A DNA stretch of 64,000 nt, taken from positions 4,025,501-4,089,500 of the forward strand of contig NC_073343.2 of NCBI RefSeq assembly GCF_027580225.2, written 5' to 3'. Below are positions 1 to 12,374 of the stretch, piece by piece. How positions within the stretch are numbered: the stretch's first letter is position 1; every line of letters starts with the position of its first letter. Below the pieces are notes generated by a model that saw only the letters and a program-made list of their open reading frames with translations, had not been told where the DNA came from and searched no databases. Origin of the DNA: Misgurnus anguillicaudatus. Lineage: Eukaryota; Chordata; Actinopteri; Cypriniformes; Cobitidae. Both the position numbers and the translations under genes were made by a program.

Positions 1-2123
1 GTCTTATGAGACACACAACAATGGTCTTTGATGTCATTGACGTCAAACTTTGCTTTAAGCATCTCGTGAAACAATGTGTGTGTATGAGATTTCAGAGTGA
101 AGAAAACTAGCAATTTAAATTTTATCCAGATACTCAATAATATATAAATAAAAATAAATAAAATTTTACATATGTAAATATAGACTATTTTTTACATTCA
201 GCCTCACAAGTGTGACAAATTGACAATTGTGTATTTTTTAACAGTTGGCTGTCAGGAGTTTCTACATTCCTGGACAACAATAGTGGAAGATAGTAGTAGG
301 CCTAAGTGAATACTGTTGAAGGTCCAGTCGGGTCAGGGATTACCTGTTAAATTGTGCTGTATTTTGGATGCATAGAAACAAGTAATGTTATCAGCTGTTG
401 CTGGTGAACTGGTTAACCCTGTCAGACGACTGAACAGATGTAAAGTAATGAAGTTTCTTTATGCATGCCTACATCAGCCTGGAATTTCAGGCCACTGAAG
501 CCTGTCTGTCCAGAATAAATAATTAAACAGCCATATATATATAAAAGTATATACCTTAAGGTGTTACTTCAAATAGTTCTTTGCCTATCTAGATTTGTAT
601 TCCTATCTTTCCTTTTTATTGTACACCCCACCCCCTCTCTCTTTCTTGTCCATTCTCTCGGTTACTCTGTTGAAAATATGAAGGCAGTGGATGGAAAGGG
701 GGTCACAGGGTGGGTGGCAGCACTGGTTTTGCTCAAAGCTCAGGGGTGGGTGTGGAACGCCATAGCAACAGTAATTATAAGCTGGTTGATTGATCCTGTA
801 GAGATGGAGGGGGCTGGCGCTGTGTTTATTCAGAGATATTGGGTCAGTAGAGCCGAGGGCACCCGGGGTGAGATGTGTTTGGGCTTCCGGACCACTAAAG
901 GAGAATATCAGAGTGTAACCAAAACAACAATGATGGCCTACAGGACAAGGCCTATAACGGTATACCCGGTGGTGAATCTCTACTATTTACCCCTGTTGTT
1001 AAAAACACACAAGATGTAACTTATATTCAAGTAGAATATTTAAGTAACTTCATTGGTTTTGCGGTGACACTCATTTGGTGCACCATGAAACAAAACATTT
1101 TTTGTGATTAGAGACACCCGAGGGTAAATGATGACAGAACTTGCATTCAAAACTTTCTCTTTTATAGCTCAGAATGCTTATGTTTCTCTAATGGAGCCAC
1201 TTTTCCATGCCAGCTATGAAATAGGTCAGTGTTGTCCAGGGAGCCGCCTGTACTCATTGATTTCAGTAGTAAGCTCAGCTTTCAGCCCTGTTCAACTGAT
1301 CTTGTTGACTCAGTTTCCCTGTTTTGGCATGTTAAGCCTGGAGGAAATGATCCAAGCTTGAATTCTTCTAACAGTATTTATTTAATCTACTTTTCAAGCA
1401 CTATAATAATGTTTTATGCAAGTGACTTATATTGCAATTTAAAGTGCACATTATAACAAAGTTAATGCATTTTCTGGCAAGCAAACCCTCAATCTCTGCT
1501 TGTTACTTGTAGCGCGTATCAGAAATGTGGAAAGAAAATTTCTTTGGTGTTGTTTTAATATAATTTTTTTAAACATTTTACTTCTTTGCTTGAATGTCAC
1601 ATCCTGTTTTCACAATTTATTGATATTCAGACCATATCCATAAATCCAGGTTAGAACTGGAGTCTGATTTTTCTGATTTTTATCTTTTTGTGTCTGCACT
1701 TTACTCTAGACATTGGGGGGAGCAGGACTGTCAGACTCTTTTGCTTTTCTAGAGGGGGTTTGAGGTTGTGTGCCCTTGTATGTGCTTGAGCCATCTGTCC
1801 AACGGTATTGTTCAAAGCACAAAGGGGCAAGAGTCCTTCAAAGTCCACTTTTTGAATAGAGTCATAACGTCTCTCTGCTAGGGCTATTGAGCTTCGAGTT
1901 ACATGGCATAGAGCATCTCTGATCCTGTTTTTTAATTCATGTTTCATTCCTGTTTTATTTTAGATTCTATTTCACTCAAGTATTGTTTTTTGTGCACATA
2001 AACTGTCAGGTGGTTCTTACTATATCATACAGTATAACTTTGTAATTAGCCAGGTAAAGTCATTGAAAATGACAGACGTCTGCACATCTTTGGAACCTGA
2101 GAATAAACAGTGATGCTATAATC
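1..2123. other. ccdc85c intron 1, start of window
   Basis: No gene or repeat is recognised. A 152-codon frame at 561-1019 begins with a non-ATG codon and has no domain. The stretch is treated as intron because the first ccdc85c exon visible begins inside a codon at 22115. Confidence 0.6.
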
Positions 2124-2398
2124 CAGTGGTTCTCATACTGGGGCGGGCCCCCCTTAGGGGTGGCGCGAGATGGTGCCAGGGGACCCCAGTTTTATGACAT
2201 TTTATAAAATACATTTTATTTTAAATCTCAGAAAAATATAGCGACTAACCAACACCACAACATTGTGTTATTTAATCTTTTCTTTAATTCAAATTACAAG
2301 TTTGAGATTGTTTTATGTCATGAATTGTCTTTGGAGGGGCAGTGAAGGGATGCACAGAGGGGAAACATCTATGATTTGAGAACCACTGTTTTAAATGA
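2124..2398 (+). mobile_element. hAT MITE with CAGTGGTTCTCA ends
   Basis: Left end CAGTGGTTCTCATACTGGGG pairs with right end TTTGAGAACCACTG. This is the widespread Charlie-type hAT terminus. The body holds the GGTGGCGCGAGATGGTG segment, which also occurs inverted in the copy at 21160-21406. The flanking 8 bp no longer match, so the insertion is old. Confidence 0.8.
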
Positions 2399-2753
2399 AC
2401 AAGTTAAAATAGTGTATTAAAGGATTTACCCAAGGGTGGGGGCCAACTGAGATGTCTTACATGCCAGTTTAAATTACAAATCATAACCTTGAGGGGAAAT
2501 AGTACATGTATATGATGGCTGTATGCCATTATCTTCTTTGTTGCTGAAGTTCTTAGTATACGTAACCATTGTTGAGACCTTCTCTGTTGAACAATGTTTC
2601 ATGACTGTTTTTTTGGAGCCGCCATATTCAATGACAAAGATGCTCCAGATTTGGGCTTTTCACACTTGAAATAGTTATCTCTGGGTTATTCTAAACAACA
2701 GGTTAATAGAATCCTATGCTTTGTGCTTCATGTGTCACACTGTTCATACTTAA

Positions 2754-3086
2754 CTCTTTCCCCGCCATTGACGAGTTAACTCGAGTTAACTCATCGATTA
2801 AGATGAAACGCTTCCCTGCCAATGACGAGTATTTCTGGCTTTCAGCAATACCGCTATCATCCAACAGGTGGATAACTTATAAAACCCGGAAGTATCGCCC
2901 TAGGGCAGAGAGCTGTATGTTTGGTAGGATGCAAATTTTATTTTTGTTGGTCTGTTCTTTCTTTATATATGTCATCTGTTTATATATTTAAGAAAAACAT
3001 TTTCTGGAAGGCATTAAACTTTTGTGAAAATCATGAAAAATGCTGGCGCTGGTTGGCAACTTAAAAAAACACTGGCGGGGAAAGAG
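2754..3086 (+). mobile_element. TTAA MITE with CTCTTTCCCCGCCA ends, copy 1
   Basis: Left end CTCTTTCCCCGCCATTGACG and right end TGGCGGGGAAAGAG are inverse. The flanks are TTAA on the left and CTAA (one change) on the right. The same sequence recurs at 41870-42271. Confidence 0.8.
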
Positions 3087-3280
3087 CTAACCAGGGGTTA
3101 AGAGATAAACCTGGGTATTAATAATCTGACGTTTCACACTGGGCATTCCTAAACCCTAGATTAACGTTATAATTTGCATATTTGCTGTGTCAACAGTCAT
3201 GATTGGATAAAAAGCGATGTCAAACTAACTGAATTAAAATAGTGCGCTTTCGCATCAGCTTGTCTCACGCTTCCGCTTAT

Positions 3281-4820
3281 TAGGGCTGTCAACGAATATT
3301 CTAAATTCGAATATATATTCGAATAGTGGGAAAAAAACAATTTTGAATATGAAAATTAATATTCGAATAAATTATTATTTTTTTAAAGCCCGCGGTAGTA
3401 GAGGCGTGGCTGTCTGCTTTGTGAGTGGGCGCACTAGTGCGCCTGGTTCAGGGACAGGTCACAGTAGTCACATTGTCTGTCACGGTTAAACGTTGACGCG
3501 TCTTGCATGGAAGAGGGCAGAAAGTCGACTTTCGGATTTTGGTCGGTAGGAGGTAAAATTGTTGAGCCGCGAGATAAAGTTGTTAGCATACCATTCGACC
3601 ACTAGCAACATGATGTCACATCTCGAAAATGTGCACCCAAATGAGCATGGCATCTTGTACACACTGCATATTAATTTGTTTGTCACTTCAACTTTTAATG
3701 CTTAATCCTGTTCTGTACACACACACTTCAGTAATTTACGGGACTGACAATCGCATTCTACAACCGCATTAACTCCCGCATTGCAAACTGCAGTGACAAC
3801 TGCGTTTACAGAAACTTTGCATAGTGTGTAGCCTACATAATCGAACTGAACACTAGTAGTTAATAAAGTGTTTAAACGTGCATCATGGACATGACAGGTC
3901 TCTCTTCTGAAGAAATAAATTATTACAAGGGGGAAAAGTCTTCTGTATGCACGATACAGAGAATGACAGAGGCACAAGCGTTTGCTGCTCAGTGTTGCCA
4001 GATCTTGCACTAAAAAAAAACAGCGAACAAGAAAAATCCAATAATAAACCAAAATAAATCCAAACGCTTTACCTCAAAGATCAAAATATTGGGACGGGCA
4101 CCTTCACATTTTAACAACACCAAAAACTTGATCGCTTCATGAGCCAAAAGCCATAAACGGTTAAGCGCTAAAATGGTATGTGAGTACAAAAAACGACATG
4201 ACGGAGGTTTATTGCAAAACATAATGCTGTTAAATTATTTTCATCAAAACTGTGAGTGATAAGCACGTGAGACGGCAGACCGTTGCTATGGTTATCTCCG
4301 TGTCAATCTTCACATTTTCACATTTAAATGCGGTTGTCACTCCTGAAAGTTTGCAGTGTGTACGAGACCACAATGTGGAACTCCAGCTAAACAGTCACGT
4401 CTTAACACTTACTTTGCATCGCCCGCCACAAGCTATTTGTCTGCAACACGACAAGAGGTCATAACGGAGAAATTAATTTTGTTCATTTGTAAGGACATGA
4501 GACCGATCAGTGTCGTGGATGGAGCAGGCTTCAGGGAGTTTTGTCAAGCAATGTAACCGAGGTACCATATCACTTTGATGTCTCAGTCTTGATTTACTTG
4601 TTTTGTGTATGTAATATACATTGTAAAATATGTTTAAACTTAAATAGACTACCTATAGAAGTAGTTATGTCTCTTTATATTAATTTGTCCTGTTATTGAC
4701 GTAATGTGTCGTTAAACGTCGTTAAAAAAATGGGCAACCAGATATTCGAATAGTTCGAATATTCGTGTTTTTTTTAGGGAGAATATTTGACATCATTTTT
4801 GAGCAATTTTGACAGCCCTA
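3281..4820 (+). mobile_element. Nonautonomous hAT element, 1.54 kb
   Basis: Ends TAGGGCTGTCAA and TTGACAGCCCTA are flanked by the exact 8-bp duplication CCGCTTAT (3273-3280; 4821-4828). This is diagnostic of a hAT insertion. Subterminal TTCGAATATTCG-type palindromes lie at both ends and may be transposase sites. The short minus-strand frames inside (such as 3702-4052) show no hAT dimerisation or RNase H-like motif. Confidence 0.9.
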
Positions 4821-4828
4821 CCGCTTAT

Positions 4829-6170
4829 GCAGTGACAGTACAGGTCTCAACATAAATCTCTCTTGCCTGTTTTAAGTCTCCAGGAATGCCATTTTTACTT
4901 CAATTCAGGTGTTTTCATTACACAGATGGTGATATGATGTACATGCACTTCAGTTTCTGATTGGTTGTCCATTGCTAAGCATCGAGTCATAACATTCTAA
5001 CTCCAATTTGTTTCACACTACATGCGTTTGGCAACCTCAACCCTTCTGTCTCTCATTGACCAACATTTAAAAACTTTCAAACCACGAATCTCCTTCATAT
5101 CTATGAGTGTGAACATATCAGGGTGAACACTTTGTTGTCTGCTATTATATTAAATTGTTGTTTTTAACATCTTCGGAAATGTTTGTCACACAGGAAGCTT
5201 TTATTTAGTTGTTGTTTACAGTATACTATGTAATATTGCACCTTAAATATGGGTGTGACCCATTTGCCCAATAATCATGTGATTATTTATTTAGGAAAAG
5301 ATGGGTCACGGTGGGTCACGGATACAGCATATAAATCCTGCACAGACCAGAGATTACAATAATAGTATAGATATACTATGCAGTTTATTAAAATAATGTT
5401 GATTTTTCTCATAGTCCAAATTGAACTGCAGTCGGTAGAGTGTGTTTTCTAAGTATGTGTGCGAAAGACTTCGAGTGAAAAGACGAGAGCTATTGAAAAA
5501 CCGAAAGAGAAAAGAGAAAGCTCATTTGGCAGAGGCTGGAGGTGCAATAACTAAAGCAGTGTCAGACCCTTTAGTCAAACACTGGGGCTTGTTGCTAGGA
5601 TACATTCTTATCAATACCTTGGTATGCAGTCTATCTTCCCCACGCGTTTCTGGGATCCGCACACCGTCACCCGCTTATTTACTGCTCTATTTTTGAATCA
5701 AGACGAATTTTGCCTGCAGCCGGCTGGGAGACCCCGAAAGCCCTCTTTTGACTCTATTTGGGATGTAAAAGGTGTCTTATTATCAGCATTAAAGTTGATG
5801 ACTGAATTATTAGTCTTTTAACATGTTACCAAAGTTTATTTTAACTCCATAAATTAATGAAAACAGATGATTTAAAATGCTGTTCGGTCTCGCAGACATA
5901 TAACAGGACTGAACTTTGGTCGTGCGTGCATATTTTCATAGGGCGTGTTTGACAGGTTGTCATGTTTAGTATGATATATCCAGACACAGTTTTACATGTA
6001 AAACATGAATGAGGGATATTAGCATGTACGTCAATGAAAGTAAATGCTTCCAGAAAAGCAAACAATGGGAACAGGACAAATAGTAAAAGCCTGGATCACA
6101 TGTTACAAAATGATTAATTCCTTTGGCTTTTTGTTATGTGATAATGGACATGACAAAAGAGAGCAATGAA
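4829..6170. other. ccdc85c intron 1, unassigned
   Basis: No recognised gene or bounded repeat. The short frames at 5442-5821 have no family resemblance. GTGACCCATTTGCCC and GGGTCACGGTGGGTCACGG give a small local repeat near 5256-5320. Confidence 0.55.
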
Positions 6171-6174
6171 TTAA

Positions 6175-6966
6175 AGGTCCAGTGTGGGCTTTTTAGCGGC
6201 ATTTAGCAGGGAGATCGCGAATTGCAACCAACAGTTCAGTCCACAGCTCATCCCCAGTGGCGGCCGGTGACTTCTTTTTTCGAGGGCACTCGATGCGAAG
6301 TTCGTCACATCTTGTATGAAGCCCGTCATGTGTGTGTTTCGCAATTTCAAAATATGTGTTCTGCGTGTTGAGCGATCCTATGTGTATCACGTGTCCTGTC
6401 AAAATAAGTGCCTGCTGCAGATGCGTCCAAAGGGTTTATGATAAAAGAGATGCTCGCGTTTGCCAGATACTCGCATAATCTCATGCGTAATCAAAGTTTA
6501 CTGTTAAGTTTACTGTTTGACGCGTGTGCAGCAGGCACTTATTTTGACAAAACATGTGATGCACATGGTTCACATGACGCAACAAACACATATTTTGAAA
6601 AAAACAAGCAACACACATTACACTCCGAACACATATTTTGAATTTGCACCCCTCGGATGAGCATTCACGAACCGCCATTGCTCATCCCTCAATTTAGAAA
6701 CGCATTGAGAAGCTACGGTAGCTGCCACAGGACAAACATGTTGTCGTCTGAGACAACGTAGGGACGAAACAAACTCTTTGGAACAGTTTGTCCTTTTAGG
6801 GCTACTGTAGAAACATGTAGGGGCACCAGCTGTGTGTTTAGATAAAAACGGTTCATTCTAAGGTAAAAAAACAACAGTTAATTATGTAATGTCTTTATAA
6901 ACCACTGATAAAAGTTATGTATTGCATTTCTGTCAAGAGATCCCTAAAAGTCCCCAATTGCACATT
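6175..6966 (-). mobile_element. TTAA MITE family A, copy 1, with a nested hAT MITE
   Basis: It is flanked by TTAA at 6171-6174 and 6967-6970. The sequence matches the copies at 9124-10197 and (inverted) 43241-43617. Shared landmarks are GAAGCTACGGTAGCTGC, the GTCGTCTGAGACAACGTAGG stretch and TTGCATTTCTGTCAAG. A 426 bp hAT element splits it at 6255-6680. Confidence 0.85.
6255..6680 (+). mobile_element. hAT MITE nested in family A
   Basis: The exact 8-bp duplication CTCATCCC flanks it (6247-6254; 6681-6688). Its ends are CAGTGGCGG and CCGCCATTG. Inside, GTCAAAATAAGTGCCTGCTG at about 6397 pairs with its inverse near 6527, so much of the element can fold into a stem. Overlapping open frames here are by-products. 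Confidence 0.88.
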
Positions 6967-7372
6967 TTAAAGTAAATTAAAGAAATAATTTACACAAATA
7001 CAAAAATTTTTTGTGTGCAAATCGACGATATACAAGCATATGACAAGTAGTCACGAAAACCAATGAGATTCTATGTTATCAACATGCCACCATACATGAA
7101 TTTACTGTGCTGATCTGTATGTTTTCATAAATATGCCACGTATCGAAATCTTGGAAACGTATCGTTTCACTTCAGAAGACATTTATTACGCCACTGGAGT
7201 CATTTGGATTACTTTAAAGGAATAGTCTACTCATTTTCAATATTAAAATATGTTATTACCTTAACTAAGAATTGTTGATACATCCCTCTATCATCTGTGT
7301 GCGTGCACGTAAGCGCTGGAGCGCGCTGCGACGCTTTGATAGCATTTAGCTTAGCCCCATTCATTCAAATCA

Positions 7373-8397
7373 TATGATTCACTAAATCATACAAGGCAAT
7401 AAATGATGCAGATATCATGGTGTTAGGAGAAAAAATACAAATTGTCCAAGAATATAAATATCTCGGCATTTACATAGACAATAAATTAAATTTTAGATCA
7501 CATGTAAAGCAAACTTGTAAAAAAGTCAAATGTAACTTAGCAAATTTTCGTTTTATTCGCAATTCAATGTCTATTAAAGCGGCCAAAACATTTATGCATT
7601 CAATGATTTTATCCCATTTTACCTATTGTTTAACGAGTTGGTCCCAGTCAAATTCTACTACCATGAAACCACTACAATCTTTATACAAACAAACACTCAA
7701 AGTATTAGATAAGAAACCAAAAGCCTTTCACCATTGCGGCATTTTATCAAAATATGATATTTTAAGTTGGGAAAATCTAATAAAGTTTTTTAATTGCTGC
7801 CAGGTCTACAAAATCTTACATGATATGGCCCCGCCACCCCTTCGTAATCTAATTAATCTTAGAACAACTAATCACAGAATTACTAGAGGAACTTCAAGAG
7901 GTGACTGTATTATTCCACACAGAAAAAGTGCTTTTAGTCAATCTGCCTTTTCTGTCAGGGCTTCTCAGGAGTGGAACACCATTCCGTCAAGTATCAGAGA
8001 TATAAATACATATGGTCTCTTTCGATTACATCTGAAACGTTGGCTTATTTGTAATCAGTCCTGTCAACACTAAAAGTTCTGCTGTTGCTCGTTTGTGTTA
8101 CTGTCGTGACTTGTGAAATGTTTTGTGTGATGTAAATTGAAATTACTGTAATGATTTGTAAATGAGCTTACAACTTATTTTTAGACTAGTTTAATATTTA
8201 ATGGTTTTATCTCTTTATTTTAAGTTTGTTACATTAACAGTGCAAATATTTTTAAATATGTACTTTTTCTAGGGTGCCAATGTACAACTGGCAATCAGGA
8301 CTACAGAAATTAGCCATTGGCTAAATCTGGCATGTTACAGGTGTACTGTTGTTAATATGCACTGTCCTGGTAAATAAATAAACAATAAAAAAAAAAA
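7373..8397 (+). mobile_element. 5'-truncated non-LTR retrotransposon (LINE) inserted in a foldback element
   Basis: The fragment holds the last ~230 codons of a LINE ORF2 followed by ~320 bp of 3' UTR. It ends in AATAAATAAACAAT plus a run of A at 8386-8396. Its boundaries are exact on the foldback side: the host reads CATTCATTCAA before it and TGGTACCA after it, and these two join without interruption in the second foldback copy at 57407-57420. No clear target-site duplication can be seen because the junction is A-rich. Confidence 0.85.
7417..8073 (+). pseudogene. C-terminal part of LINE reverse transcriptase
   Basis: The 218 residues begin VLGEKIQIVQEYKYLGIYID, the YKYLGI motif found just after the catalytic core of many non-LTR reverse transcriptases. 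The thumb-like region and a C-terminal tail (EWNTIPSSIRDI...FRLHLKRWL) follow. The catalytic palm (the YADD-type motif) is absent because the element is truncated upstream, so the fragment is inactive. The frame is open upstream to about 7373. The clade (L2/CR1/I/Rex-like) cannot be settled here. Confidence 0.8.
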
Positions 8398-9123
8398 TGG
8401 TACCATTTAGAGATAAAGTTAGAAGTGACCAAACACATCAACGTTTTTCTTATTTAAGACGAGTAGTTATAAGAGCAAGTTTGTGGTACAAAATAAAACG
8501 TAGCGCTTTTCTAAGCGGATTTAAAAGAGGAACTTTATTTTATGGCGTAATAGCACTTTTGGGAGTACTTCAACTCGCCTGAAAAGTCCGCTCCCCTTCT
8601 CACTCTCATAATGGGAGAGGGAGGGTGTTACTGCGCCGAGTCGAAGTACTCCCAAAAGTGCTATTACGCCATAAAATGTAGCTCCTCTTTTAAATCCGCT
8701 TAGAAAAGTGCTACATTTTATTTTGTACCACCAAACTTGCTCGTATAACTACTCGTCTTAAATAGAAAAAACGTTGATGTGTTTGGTCACTTCTAACTTT
8801 ATCTCTAAATGATACCATTGAATGAATGGGGCTAAGCTAAATGCTATCGAAGCATCGCAGCGCGCTCCAGCGCTTACGTGCACGCACACAGATGATAGAG
8901 GGATGTATCAACAATTCTTAGTTAAGGTAATAACATATTTTAATATTGAAAATGAGTAGACTATTCCTTTAATGATGGATGGATGTGCTTTTCTAAATGT
9001 CACCATGTTGACCGCTTAAAAGATAGCATTCAACTGAAAAAACAAAGTCATAAACATCTAGGATGGCATTAGGGTAGGTAAATTATGAGATAAACTTCAT
9101 ATTTGTGTGAACTGTGGCTTTAA

Positions 9124-10197
9124 AGGTTCATTCTAGGGTTTTTAGCGGTATCTAGCGGGGAGATTGGGAAATGCAACCAACCTCAATTTCGAAACACGTA
9201 GAGAAGCTACGGTAGCTGCTACAGGACAAACACATTGTCGTCCGAGACAACATAAGGACGAAACGTGCTTTGTAGAACAGTTTGTCCGTTTAAGGCTACT
9301 GTAGTAACTTGCCAATTATTTACGGTGTATGTATGTAGATAAATACTGTCACGTTCGGTTTAACACCGGATAGTGAAAACAAAAGGAGAACCCAAACGCA
9401 AGAGATGTATAAAAATATAACTGTGATTTATTTACAACTGGAACATAAAATACCCACGAGGGGGTAAAACAGAAAGGAACAAAAACACTGTGATAAAACA
9501 CAAAAGAAACAGAACACGAGAATAACTCGGACAGGTAACTGGAAACATCAATACTGAAAACTACAACAACGCACGCACACCACACAAAGAACACGAGGGC
9601 ATCATATAGACAGCACATCAATGGGAACAGGTGAACATAATTAATTACGTAAGACACGAGTACATAAGGGAGTAGGGTAAAAGTGACAAGACACTGGGAA
9701 CACGTGTCACATACATGATGTGAAACCACACGTGTTCCCACATAAACACAATGCTGCCCTGGTCTTACCCTCTGGATCATAACCAAGGTCAGGCAAGACC
9801 ATGACAGCCACACCACACTGGGAACACGTGTCACACAGACATAATGTGAAACACACGTGTTCCCACATACACACAATGCTGCCCTGGTCTTGCCCTCTAA
9901 CATCCAACCTGGATCATAACCAAGGTCAGGCAAGACCATGACAGCCACACAACACTGGGAACATGTGGAAGCCACACACACAATGTGATTCCACATGTCC
10001 CCACACAGAACATAATACTGTCACGGTCCTGTCAGATGCACCCAGACCTACATCTAGCACAGATGTCTGACAAGACCGTGACAAATACGGCTCATTCTCG
10101 GGTAATAAAAAATACAGTTCATTTTGTAGGGTTTTTATACACCACTGATAATATATTATATTGCATTTCTGTCAAGGGAAAGTCCCACATTGCATCT
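9124..10197 (-). mobile_element. TTAA MITE family A, copy 2, with a 737 bp insert
   Basis: TTAA flanks both ends (9120-9123; 10198-10201), and the body matches the copy at 6175. It is interrupted at 9347-10083. The host sequence on the two sides of the insert joins to GATAAATACGGCTCATTCT, equivalent to uninterrupted sequence in copy 1 near 6840. Confidence 0.85.
9347..10083 (+). mobile_element. LTR-like insert (TG..CA, 5-bp TSD) nested in family A
   Basis: The insert begins TGTCACG and ends CGTGACA and is flanked by AATAC on both sides (9342-9346; 10084-10088). This is the signature of a solo LTR or a TRIM-type retroelement. It contains ~2.5 tandem copies of a ~150 bp unit (about 9690-10010) with ACACTGGGAACACGTGTCAC and the CTGCCCTGGTCTT segment. 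A terminal hairpin of TGTCACGGTC type lies at 10019-10083. No protein-coding domain is seen. A DNA transposon with short TIRs is the alternative. Confidence 0.65.
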
Positions 10198-10936
10198 TTA
10201 ATGTAAGCAGCTGGTTTTAACATACTATTCCTGCAGGATTGCAGTATGCGGTATGTATAATGTGCACAGTTTGCAGATTTTCTGAATGCATTGAAACCCT
10301 AGATGATTTCCTGCATTGGCCAAAATGTGCAGTAGCACTGTGCTGAACCTGAGATTTTTTATAGAGCGAAAATAATCTGAAGCAAAATCAAACCACAATC
10401 TATACTACAGGATTTGATTGAACTGCCAACAGTATGGAAATTCGACTTATCAAGTAAAAATATTGATGTTAACTGATGGGAAGTCACTTTAAACGGTTTC
10501 ACACTGTTTTTACGAAATATGGTAGGCAGTATGCAGTAAGCATGGTCTTAGTACTCCATTCTGAGCATCTTCTCCATTCATAGTCATGGGAAATGAGGTG
10601 TCAGCAGATATTGTGTTGGCTCCTCCCCGGAGTGCCGTCTGGAGACATGCCCTGCTTTACTTCACCACCATTAAGAGCTTTCCTCCTCTGTGTAGCCTTA
10701 AGATAAATGACCAATGGCCCATTCATAGGCACGTTTAGGTTGTGTATTTTTCGATCGCAAAACTTGTAGTGACAATTAGCTGGCAGTAAACAGACAGTCT
10801 TTACAGAGAGCACACAGCTTGATTCACTGTTATGAGTTTGTTTAACAAAACAGATGACCTCCGGACAATTTACACCTCTTTAAAAGGCAAATATTGAGTT
10901 GGAGATGGGAAAAGAGCAAAACAACAAGATGGGTCC

Positions 10937-10938
<2 letters not shown>

Positions 10939-11007
<69 letters not shown>
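10939..11007 (+). repeat. (GA)n microsatellite
   Basis: About 32 GA units run almost without break, then GACAGAGA. On the minus strand this gives the spurious Leu/Ser-repeat frame at 10880-11116. Confidence 0.97.
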
Positions 11008-11008
<1 letters not shown>

Positions 11009-11799
11009 TAAATTCAATAGGAGAGAGAACATATGCTCCTCTGCTAATCTACAGATTTCAGATATAAGATGATTACAGCATTCAGAGCCTGCTAGAAAAA
11101 AACACAGTGGGCACAATGGCTATAGTCCATCTGAAAAGTATTAGTAACTGTGCATTTAAAGTGACTTCTGTCCTGCGACAGTGTAAAACTCATTTATTAG
11201 ACGCTCAGCATGAGCTGTTCTGCACTACAAGGTCAACAAGCAGAGAAATCTGTAAAAAGCTGTTCTGCGGGATTTTATGTTGTTTTTATGTTAATTTTAT
11301 TGCCTGCTGGTGTTTAGTTGCTTTCTAATGGAGTTTTGCGCTTTCTACCAGTGCAACATATAGATTATTTTAAAAATAAATTTGTGACATACAGTAGACA
11401 TAGAAATGTGCCTTTTAAATAAAGAGATTCATAATTTCATTATTATACATGATAATGGCACTAAAAATAGGGTATTTGTCTTATATGTGTGAGATTTTTT
11501 TGCTCAGTATTTTATCTTTGCTAGTTTTGTGTTTGATCAAAAAGGAAGACCTGGGTTGAGTCACAGATAAAATTTTATATTGGCCTTTTTATGATAGTTA
11601 TAAAGTATTAGAAATAGTTTGAAATGTAAAAGAATAGCGAAGTCCGCAATTATAGCGGAAATGATGCAACGGAAAAATATGACTGACAAACGTTAAACAT
11701 TCCAAGGCGAATAAAAATCCATTTGAATTTAAAGACCTTGTTCATTTAAAATATAAAACTGCCACGCGCAAGTTTAAAATAAAGATAATGTTATTGTCC

Positions 11800-12206
11800 A
11801 TTGATGTGGACGTTAAAGTGCTTTTGAAAGTAACCAAGGGGACTATTTTCGTAATATCACTACACCTGGTGCAGCCATGGTACAGCAGCAAAGTCCTTGA
11901 TTATTACGCCAGAATGAGAGTATAGTTCCTAGCCATATCTGCCTAGAAAATCGCATCGTTTAATTTTCCGTTGGTCTTATCACACGATGTAACTACAAAA
12001 GAGTCAAGTTTTAAATAAGAAAAATATCAAAACTCTTTGGTTATTTTTTTAGCGCGATGCCAATGGTCCAATCAGATTCAATGGATTATGCTAAGCTATG
12101 CTAAAAGTGGCTAAAATGGATTCCAAAACGGTAAAATTCAAATGTTAAACTCTAGGGAAGCTGGAAAATTAGCATTTTTTTTAAAAAAAAAGTGTAGTAT
12201 CCCTTT
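11800..12206 (+). mobile_element. TTAA foldback MITE family B, partial right arm
   Basis: It begins in GTAACCAAGGGGACTATTTT and carries the right arm (CCTTGATTATTACGCCAGAA, GATTCAATGGATTATGC) to AGTGTAGTATCCCTTTTA. The left arm is missing. Confidence 0.75.
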
Positions 12207-12374
12207 TAAACTTATCATTTTGGTGTAAAGAGGCTTTAAAGGTACGGTAGAATGTAAAACTGTATTTAGCATAGATGAATAATACGAGTTTTTTCCATGG
12301 TAACGAAGTATTGTGAGCCTCAAACACAACTGTTTCCTCCTTCTTATGCAAACCCTGCATGCGGTTAAAAAAAG

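Larger units (their letters stand above)
7218..8968 (+). mobile_element. Foldback MITE, copy 1 (TTAA-flanked, split by a LINE)
   Basis: TTAA stands at 7214-7217 and 8969-8972. Inside are inverted ends beginning AGGAATAGTCTACTCATTTT. Without the LINE the element is ~728 bp and almost wholly palindromic: the right arm repeats the left arm inverted, including CCAGCGCTTACGTGCACGC and GGGGCTAAGCTAAATGC. Only the GC-rich centre (about 8570-8650) is unpaired. Its centre is in the opposite orientation to that of copy 2. TTAA targets point to piggyBac- or Kolobok-type transposase in trans. Confidence 0.88.

Noticed and set aside
561..1019. 152-codon + strand open frame
   Set aside because: It begins with a non-ATG codon, has no recognisable domain or splice context, and lies in what must be intron of ccdc85c. 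Probably chance.
9349..9996. 215-codon minus-strand Cys/Val-rich frame as a membrane protein
   Set aside because: It coincides with the tandem repeats of the TG..CA element; repeated CVTRVPSVV-type segments reflect the DNA repeat, not a protein.
10880..11116. 78-codon Leu/Ser-repeat frame
   Set aside because: This is the translation of a (GA)n microsatellite.
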